A stretch of DNA of 64,000 bases from Mallotus nudiflorus. Its lineage: Eukaryota > Streptophyta > Magnoliopsida > Malpighiales > Euphorbiaceae. This document shows positions 57,807 to 64,000 of this stretch, one piece after another. Every line of letters starts with the position of its first letter. Within the stretch, counting starts at the first letter, position 1. A program made the translations under genes and the position numbers. The stretch spans positions 1,645,501-1,709,500 of the forward strand of contig CANTUR010000675.1 of assembly GCA_947683625.1 (NCBI GenBank), in the 5' to 3' direction. Below the pieces are notes generated by a model. The model saw only the letters and a program-made list of their open reading frames with translations, did not search any database and was not told the origin of the DNA.

Positions 57807-60672
57807 ATGGGTAGTGAGGAAGAATCTTCAATTGAACAAGCTGCTGTTGCTCGTCGAGAGAGACTTAGGGCTCTCAAAGCTGCCCAGCAACTTCTGAACA
57901 CTCCTGAAGATAACAATAACAATAACAATGCTACTGCGAATGATAATGATAATAATAATCCGAGCATGAAGTTTCGAAATTATGTGCCGCAAGACAAGGA
58001 GCTTCAAGAGGCTAAGCTTGCTCCACCAGCGTTACCCAAGTTTGAAGATCCTGTGGCTGCTCCTGCACCTCCACCATCGGATAAAAAAGAGGTTTTTCTT
58101 TGATTTTTCATATTTCACCTTTTTTTTTTTTTTCCCTTTTCGTATTCTTAGTTTGGATTTTATTGTATGTTCAGGACCCCTTTCTCAACATTGCTCCAAA
58201 GAAACCAAATTGGGACCTACGGAGGGATGTGCAGAAGAAGCTTGATAAGCTTGAAAGGCGCACACAGAAGGCAATGTATAAACTTATGGGTAAGAGCCAT
58301 TCTCAAGTTTAATTCTATATTGGTACTCTTACAAAACATCGTTTATATATATTGTACATGCAAATTAGGATACTAAACATGTAATTAAGGGGCCGTTTAT
58401 TTCATGAAAAATAAGGGTGAGATCATTCCGATTCTTAGTGTTTGGTTGATTAAAACTTTGCAAGGAATGAGAATGGATTCCCATCAATGAGAATCACTCA
58501 TTTCCCTTACGGATGTGAGTGAATTCTCGTTCCCATGGGAATTATTAAAATTTATGAAATAGAATATATATTTTTGGGATAATGGCATTCTAAGTTTTAT
58601 AGGATATACATTTTTCACAATTAGGTTCTAAAAGAAAATTCCTTCATAATCAAGTTTCAAAGAATTTAAAGATCTCATTGTTAGTCCTACTCCGTTAGTT
58701 CTAACAGAATGTGCTAATGTGGCATAATTTTTTTTTTTAACATCTCAGCTTCCATATAATGTACTTAATCCACATCGTCTTATTTCTTGCCACATCAACT
58801 TCTTCTTCTTTTATTCTTCTTTTTCAGACCACTTCCCTGTTCTTGATCCTCTTAATAAATTTTAGTTCATCAGTCTCCTCTCTAGGCTGTGTGTTTCTTT
58901 CTTTCTTTTTTTTTTTTTTAGATTTTTCATTAATGTTTTGAGTTCCTTTTGCTTTCTATAGTGAGTGGACTGAAAATATTTAGTAGTAGCAACAGTAAAA
59001 ACACCAGCATCACCACCAGTGTCAATCCTCCATCCGACACACATACTATAAGTATAGCTTTAAGAAAACTAAGATTGTGTTAAGAAATTTTAACTAAATT
59101 TGATAATAAAAAAATTGCAGCCATATCAATTCTTATTTCCAAAATTCTAGTAAACAAAACCATCAGGTTCTTGCCCCATTCTTCACAATAATCAGAAATA
59201 TAACATCCACCAAAAAGAGAAACTGTCAAAAGAATCCCTATCTGCAACTTTAAAGTCTTTTTTTGGTTTTACCTTAATTTCAGAATATACACTGCCTCAA
59301 AGCTAAAACAGACATTCAAGAACAAATAACAATCAAATTTAGCAAAATTCAAAGCAAAACAAGTAAAGATTCAGCATTTACCCTTAAATTGAACAATAAT
59401 AGGATCATGGAGCCTTAATAAACTCAATAATAGAAGCCCATCGAACAAATTTTACCTAAATTGATTTTGTTATCTTCCATACATTCATAGTTTCACTTTC
59501 TTCTTCCATTAAATATGCAAATCCACTCCTATTATAGCCCTTGTATGAAATTCCCACTGCCAACCACTAAGATTTTCGAAATTTATGATTCATGTGTAAT
59601 AAGGAACCCATATAGGAAATTGGAGAAGGTGGTGACTACAGTGGGAGAGAGGGTGCATTTGATAGAAGAAAAGTAAGAAAGAGAGGTGCATAAGGAGTGA
59701 AAAATTAAAATGAAGTTGTTAAAAAAAAAAAAAGAAGAAAGCATTGAAATTAATTTTTTTTGTGTTGTTTGAAATCAGATTTTTTATTTTAATTGTAAAT
59801 TTAGGTGGAAGTTTGAGGTGCCAATTAGCTGAAGTGGCTCTATGACATGGATCATGTGAGATCATGTGAGATAATGTGTAAGGTGAAGTGTAAAGGACAT
59901 AAATGGTGTTTATGTCAAATCAGCCAATTCTGTCTGAAATAACAGGATAGGATTAATAGGGATATATTTAAAATTTTATAGGATTCAATCGTTAAGGAAT
60001 TTTCTTTTAGGACTTAATTGTGAAAAATTTATCACTTGTAGGGCTGAAAATGTTACTATCCCTATATTTTTTTGAAGCAATGAAATAGAACATATAAATT
60101 AATAAAAATAATTATTTAATATATTTTCATATACAAATAATATTAATTTCGATTCGATTTCTATCCCCTTATAAACTAAACATTTTGTTAAAATTTTCAT
60201 TCCATTTCCGATTCCCCTTCATTCTGATTCCGATTCCAATTCTAGGAATATAAACCAAATGATCCCTAAGTGAATTATGGTGAATTTTTTGCTTTTTCCT
60301 TTGAGATAAGATATCTGTTTGTAGTGGGAAAATAGAAAGGTAAAAGGGGTTTCTAATAATTTTCAGCCCTTGACTTTAGTTCCAAATGGATCCAGTTCGT
60401 CTACAGATTTCCCCCCCCTACTTTAGGTCTGTTTTAATATTTTATTCTAGAGTGCTCTCAAGGTTTTTTACATAAAACTAGCAATTGAAATGCACTGCTC
60501 TTATTTAGCCACATGAATCTTCTGATTTAAATGTTTGGCCATATGATAAGCTGCCAATTTTTTTAACCAAGATGTTATGTTGTAACTTTTTATTTATTTT
60601 CCCATTGTTGCAGAGGAACAAGAAAGAGAAAAGCAGCTGGATGAAGATGGTGGAACAGTTGAGGAGGATTAG
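57807..60672 (+). CDS. CCDC12: CCDC12/Cwf18-like pre-mRNA splicing factor (three exons)
   Basis: Host gene for a small nuclear protein of the spliceosome, homologous to animal CCDC12 and fission yeast Cwf18, found in NTC-associated spliceosomal complexes. Coding exons: 57807-58091, 58175-58289 and 60614-60672, giving 152 residues and a TAG stop. The start MGSEEES is the first ATG after the leader; an upstream in-frame TTG is ignored. Residues 8-30 are a charged helix (AAVARRERLRALKAAQQLL), followed by an Asn-rich stretch (about 36-51), then the family signature MKFRNYVPQDKEL at 54-66, a Pro/Ala-rich linker, and the core APKKPNWDLRRDVQKKLDKL in exon 2, ending YKLMEEQEREKQL across the exon 2/3 junction. 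Splice sites are canonical GT-AG and phases fit (0, then 1). Intron 2 is swollen by nested transposons but the frame is intact. Function is inferred from the family. Confidence 0.93.
58092..58174 (+). other. Intron 1 of the CCDC12-like gene
   Basis: 83 bp, GTTTTTCTTTG to TATGTTCAG, T-rich, phase 0. It joins KKE to DPFLNIAPKK. Confidence 0.9.
58389..60266. mobile_element. Harbinger/Tourist-like MITE, interrupted
   Basis: Ends GGGGCCGTTTATTTC and, inverted on the right, GGGATCATTTGGTTT, flanked by TAA (58386-58388) and TAA (60267-60269), the 3-bp duplication of PIF/Harbinger elements. Subterminal GGAATGAGAATGG / CCATTTCCGATTCC sequences are inverted too. Without the nested element it would be about 382 bp. 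Confidence 0.82.
58576..60062. mobile_element. MULE-like non-autonomous element nested in the MITE
   Basis: 1487 bp with inverted ends GGGATAATGGCATTCTAAG and GGGATAGTAACATTTTCAG (minus strand), sharing TTTTTCACAATTA and AAAAGAAAATTCCTT further in. It is flanked by a perfect 9-bp duplication, TATATTTTT (58567-58575 and 60063-60071), as expected for Mutator-like transposition. The interior has no transposase. Small open frames inside (for example 58759-58941) are not genes. Confidence 0.9.
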
Positions 60673-61159
60673 CAGCAGAAGTCATCTCATCTCATCCAAG
60701 GATTTGAGGAATCCCTTGTATTCACAATTAAGTATAGAATTATAGTTTTTTGGTTCAGCCCAATGTTGTAGCTTATTGAGAGAACTGATTGGCTTTTTTC
60801 AGCGTTGGATGGTTCATGTTAAATAGGTTAATTAATGTGGTTCTGTCCAAGTTCTTTCCATGATGGCCACACATTCCAAAGTTGCAAGTTAAATAGTCTA
60901 ACCAAAATGACTCTCTTCTGTTTGATTTGTGTAAATTTCATACAGAACTTGATGATAAAGAGGGAAGCCTTGGATTTTGCATTTTGATGATGAAAAGCAA
61001 GTTTTAAGTTCTGCAACTTGGGTTTTTTTTTTTTTTTTATAACATTTTTTCAGGATTATCATCTTGTAATCTTGTGTTTGCTATTATGGATATGTTGGCA
61101 TTTTAGGATGTGTTTGCAATGAATTCAGCATTGTGAATGGGATTTATTCGACTTTTTAT
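60673..61159 (+). other. 3' UTR and downstream flank of the CCDC12-like gene
   Basis: Begins after the TAG stop. No canonical AATAAA is evident close to the stop, so the cleavage site is not placed. The minus-strand open frame at 60828-61016 is a shadow. Confidence 0.5.
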
Positions 61160-61230
61160 AAGTGTGTGTGTGCGCTCGTGCATGCTCATTATGTGTGTGT
61201 ATGCGCGCTCTCATTATGTGTGTGTGTGTT
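61160..61230. repeat. GT-rich imperfect microsatellite
   Basis: Two (GT)n runs separated by CGCTCGTGCATGCTCATTAT and a close second copy (GCGCGCTCTCATTAT), a small tandem duplication. Confidence 0.8.
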
Positions 61231-61237
61231 TCTTTTT

Positions 61238-61561
61238 GGTAAAATCCATTTTAAGTTTTTAAACTATAGTGATTTTTTCTATTGAGTTTATATCATTTTA
61301 TTGCATTATATTGAACTTCTATGTTATTATTTATGCATATAAGCTTCAATTTGATAAATCTATAGATTTTTTATGAAATTTTTAAAGGCTCAATGTATTA
61401 CATAAATAATAGTATAGAGGCTCAGTGTATATATAAATAATAATATAGAGGCTTAATGTATACATAAATAATAGTATAGGAACTCAATATAATACAACAA
61501 AACGATAGAGGTTTAATAGAAAAAACTGTTATAGTTTAAGGACTTAATAATGGTTTTTGCC
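61238..61561. mobile_element. 324-bp MITE with long inverted arms
   Basis: Left arm GGTAAAATCCATTTTAAG and right arm (minus strand) GGCAAAAACCATTATTAAG stay alignable for about 100 bp (TTTTTTCTATT, TATTATATTGA, TATTATTTATG). The right half contains about five units of 26-32 bp starting AGGCTCAATGTAT or similar (61386, 61418, 61449, 61480, 61509). Flanks are T-rich and do not give a clean target duplication. Mutator-like origin is likely but not proven. Confidence 0.75.
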
Positions 61562-62155
61562 TTTTTTTCATGCTTTATAATTATTAATTTCGTAATATAG
61601 TCATCAAGTGAGGTTAATTCATGACTATTTACAAGTAAAACAACAGGTTCTCTCTTTACCTTCTCTCTTAATAATTAAAGATATTAGAAATTAGTTAAAT
61701 TGTAATGGTTATAAATTATTAATTCATAGTTATTTTAATATTATAATGGTATATGAAACCATTTATAACGGTTTCATTAATTGATATTTTAACCTAAAAA
61801 TGATCAAAACTAATACATATTATTTAATATTTGAACATTATTTTTCAAAATTCTATTATTATATTGTAAATGAAAATTAAATGCAAAATCATTAATATAA
61901 AACCCTTATATGATATAAATTGGTTTGCAAATTCATTTTTTATTAGAGCACATTAAACCTCTCATTAATAATTGATTTTTCTAAAAGCTATATAAGCATT
62001 ATGATAGGATGATTTTTTATGTATTGGCATGTCTTTTCATTTATGTGTTGAACATCATTTGCTTCTATCATTTTTCACTCTTATTTTAATTTAGAAAAAT
62101 TTATAGGATCAGACTGGTTTTTTAATTGGTTTACAAAGAATAGTTTTAAAAAAAA
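61562..62155. other. Intergenic, no gene seen
   Basis: AT-rich; no supported gene or repeat. Confidence 0.4.
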
Positions 62156-62164
62156 AATTACACG

Positions 62165-62590
62165 CTTGTCTTTTTTTCTTTCTTTCTTTCTTTTTTTTTT
62201 TTCTTTCTTCCCACTTTTTTATTTGACTTGTTTTTGAGTGTGGACTTTGTCCATCTTTTTATTTTTTGCCCTTTTTTATTTTCTCTTTTGTCTTTCATTT
62301 TCATTTCTATTTTCTCATTGTTTTTTTATTTATTTTCTCTCCTTATTTTCCCTCTGCTTTTTTGTTTTTCTTTTTTTCTTTTCTCCCTTTTTTCCATTTT
62401 TGCAATCTTTTTTTTTATTTTCTTAATTTTTTCTTTTTCCTTTCTTTTTTTTTCATTCTTCAATTACTTTTCCTTTCCCCTTTTCTCCTCCTTTTTTATT
62501 TTCTTATTTTTTTCCTCCTCCTCTTCTTTCCTTCCCCTTTTTTAATTTTATTTTTTCTTCCTCCCCTTCTTTTTTCCTTCCCTTTTTTGC
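62165..62590 (+). repeat. ~425-bp polypyrimidine tract
   Basis: The plus strand is overwhelmingly T and C, with few purines, in no fixed repeat unit. Three overlapping Phe/Leu/Ser-rich open frames result from this bias and are not genes. Confidence 0.88.
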
Positions 62591-62971
62591 ATGATGATTT
62601 TTATAATACTTGACAAGTGCTTCATAATTTTTTTATGAAGCATAATATGAGACCCATTAATACAAAATATAAATATATTGTTATTATTATTATTATTATT
62701 AAACTAAAAAACACACGACTTAGTTTTGGAAAAAAAATTACAATTAACATATTCAAATTATAAAACTGAAAACAGTTTTTAATAAATAATTAAAATTTCA
62801 AATATTTAAATTTTTTATGATCCCTTGAACATATTTTGAAATATAATTTTGTATGTATGTATGTGTGTGTATATATCAATTTTTATTTGTTTTGATGTTT
62901 TGACGGCTATAAATTTAATATCCGAGGCTTTGATGGTGCCGTATGCAAGATAGAATTTTGGTACTTCTTAC

Positions 62972-63092
62972 CAGTTCTATTGTCGATGGTGGTTAACAAA
63001 TCCTGTAAGTTACCAGGTGGATGAGCCTGAGCTGGAATGCACTATGCCTTTAGAGAAATTAGATATGACTTTAGAGAAGCAGTTGTTCCAAG
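62972..63092 (+). other. Two exon-like segments, unrecognised
   Basis: A segment of about 30 bp (62972-63001, after TTCTTACCAG and before GTAAGT) and one of 76 bp (63017-63092, after GTTACCAG and before GTGAGT) have good splice-like borders and join in one open frame reading YCRWWLTNP then VDEPELECTMPLEKLDM. The 15-bp gap between them is far too short for an intron, so they may be alternative readings of a decayed exon. Family unknown. Confidence 0.25.
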
Positions 63093-63299
63093 GTGAGTTG
63101 CGAGCATAGTCATCGTGTACAGGTATCACCCACATTTTTTTTAATTGTACATGATCAATTCTTAATTGTACATATAGGATTAAGAAAAAAAAAAAAAATC
63201 AGATTGTAGGTTTTGTAGCTGGAAATCGATCATATGTCTACGAAGAAAGAGAGATTTTGAGGTTGATATTGAAAATGCATATATTTTGAATTTTTTTTT

Positions 63300-63998
63300 A
63301 TTCTAATTGTATATATTTTAATTGTTTACATTAATAGTGTATACTTTTTTTTTTTGAAGACATTAATAGTGTATACTTAAATATTGAAGAGAGATGGTAT
63401 TTGGCAATGAACTCAAATTATCAATTTTTTTAATGTTTTGCAGTGTATAAGGAACAAAAAATATATGAATAGTATACTCATTGTATACTATAATAGAGTT
63501 GTTGTTTTTGTATTCTTTTTAGTTTATTATATATTATATTTCTATACTTTATAAATTTTAGTGTTGAATATAGAAAGTATATGTTGTTTTCACGACATAA
63601 AGTTTGTAAAGATTAATTATTTAGGAAGTCTTTTTTATTATGTATTTGAATTGTTTCATATTCATATAATAAATCAAAAGTATTTAAAATTGAATAATAA
63701 AAAAACTAGGTTTTATTTAAGAAATGAGGGGGGATGAGGTTTTTTTTTTGTTTTAATTTTATGTATTTTAATTGTATATATTACCAGTTGTATACTTAGA
63801 GATTGAAGAGAGATGAGCAATAAATTCAAATTATCATATATACATTTTTTTTTTATTTTTTTCAAGTGTATAGGAAACCAGAAATATACGAATAGTATAT
63901 TATAATACAATTGTTGTTCATGCATTTTTAATTTTTTTTATATATCTTTACAATGTCTACACTTATGAATTTTAGTGTTCGAATATAAAAAACAGATT
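63300..63998. repeat. Direct repeat pair, ~420 bp apart
   Basis: Copy 1 (about 63300-63570) and copy 2 (about 63740-63998) share TTTTAATTGT(A/T)TA, TATACTTA.A.ATTGAAGAGAGATG, CAAATTATCA, AGTGTATA(A)GGAA and GAATTTTAGTGTT.GAATATA. Copy 2 reaches the window end. They carry no credible coding frame. Confidence 0.7.
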
Positions 63999-64000
63999 TT

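Larger units (their letters stand above)
58290..60613 (+). other. Intron 2 of the CCDC12-like gene, enlarged by nested insertions
   Basis: 2324 bp, from GTAAGAGCC to CATTGTTGCAG, phase 1. Removing the MITE at 58389-60266 and one TAA leaves about 443 bp. Confidence 0.9.

Noticed and set aside
57637..57897. 86-residue Arg-Glu/poly-Gly frame
   Set aside because: Produced by the (GA)n-(G)n tract in a different frame from the CCDC12-like gene, beginning on TTG.
58759..59044. Small frames in intron 2
   Set aside because: Inside the nested MULE-like element; no recognisable protein.
62228..62613. Three overlapping Phe/Leu/Ser-rich frames up to 115 residues
   Set aside because: Due to the pyrimidine tract; all three frames stay open because purine-containing stops are rare.

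Overview
The window is AT-rich plant nuclear DNA, almost certainly from a eudicot. It is dominated by transposable elements of many ages and holds one clear host gene. Evidence for a plant: Ty1/Copia elements primed by initiator-Met tRNA (TGGTATCAGAGC), a Kaonashi-type MULE with a ULP1-like partner gene, a plant hAT transposase with BED finger, an endogenous caulimovirid fragment, and a three-exon CCDC12/Cwf18 splicing-factor gene with a telo-box leader. The species cannot be named from sequence alone.

Layout. 1-4320: decayed hAT transposase on the minus strand. 5121-5240: a regular 30-bp x4 tandem repeat. 5690-6640: decayed reverse transcriptase/RNase H of an endogenous pararetrovirus, minus strand. 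6949-9958 and 19127-22511: two large LTR-like blocks of one family without internal domains (solo LTRs, probably Ty3/Gypsy), one sitting in an older LTR. 13303-18473: a full-length but dead Copia element with 5-bp target duplication and a second LTR-like module in its leader. 22954-32236: a 9.3-kb, apparently intact Sirevirus-like Copia element whose two 1497-bp LTRs look identical, so it inserted very recently. 34118-40538: a decayed mobile unit of two convergent genes, a MULE transposase (+) and a DUF1985/ULP1-type C48 protease (-), separated by a tandem repeat of about 149 bp. 44580-46800: a 0.73-kb tandem duplication whose first copy carries a 759-bp solo LTR, with the second copy acting as the empty site. 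48300-48785: the end of a Gypsy polyprotein. 49412-54264: a non-autonomous LTR retrotransposon on the minus strand with PBS, PPT and a repeat-rich non-coding interior. 54480-55614: a T-rich degenerate minisatellite. 55615-57150: a MULE-like element with long inverted repeats.

The host gene (57807-60672, +) encodes a 152-residue CCDC12/Cwf18 homologue. Its second intron contains a Harbinger-like MITE (TSD TAA) that was itself hit by a MULE-like element (9-bp TSD TATATTTTT); removing both returns the intron to about 440 bp. A (GA)n-(G)34 tract lies about 90 bp upstream of the start codon. The last 3.5 kb holds a third MITE, a long pyrimidine tract, a pair of exon-like segments and a direct repeat.

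The most unusual signals are a sequence module shared by the U3 regions of two otherwise different LTRs, the dead ULP1 gene whose catalytic cysteine codon is a stop, the LTR-like module with its own PPT and PBS inside a Copia leader, a near-perfect 53-bp-arm palindrome absent from the sister LTR, and the nested insertions in the splicing-factor intron. No tRNA, rRNA or CRISPR features were seen.
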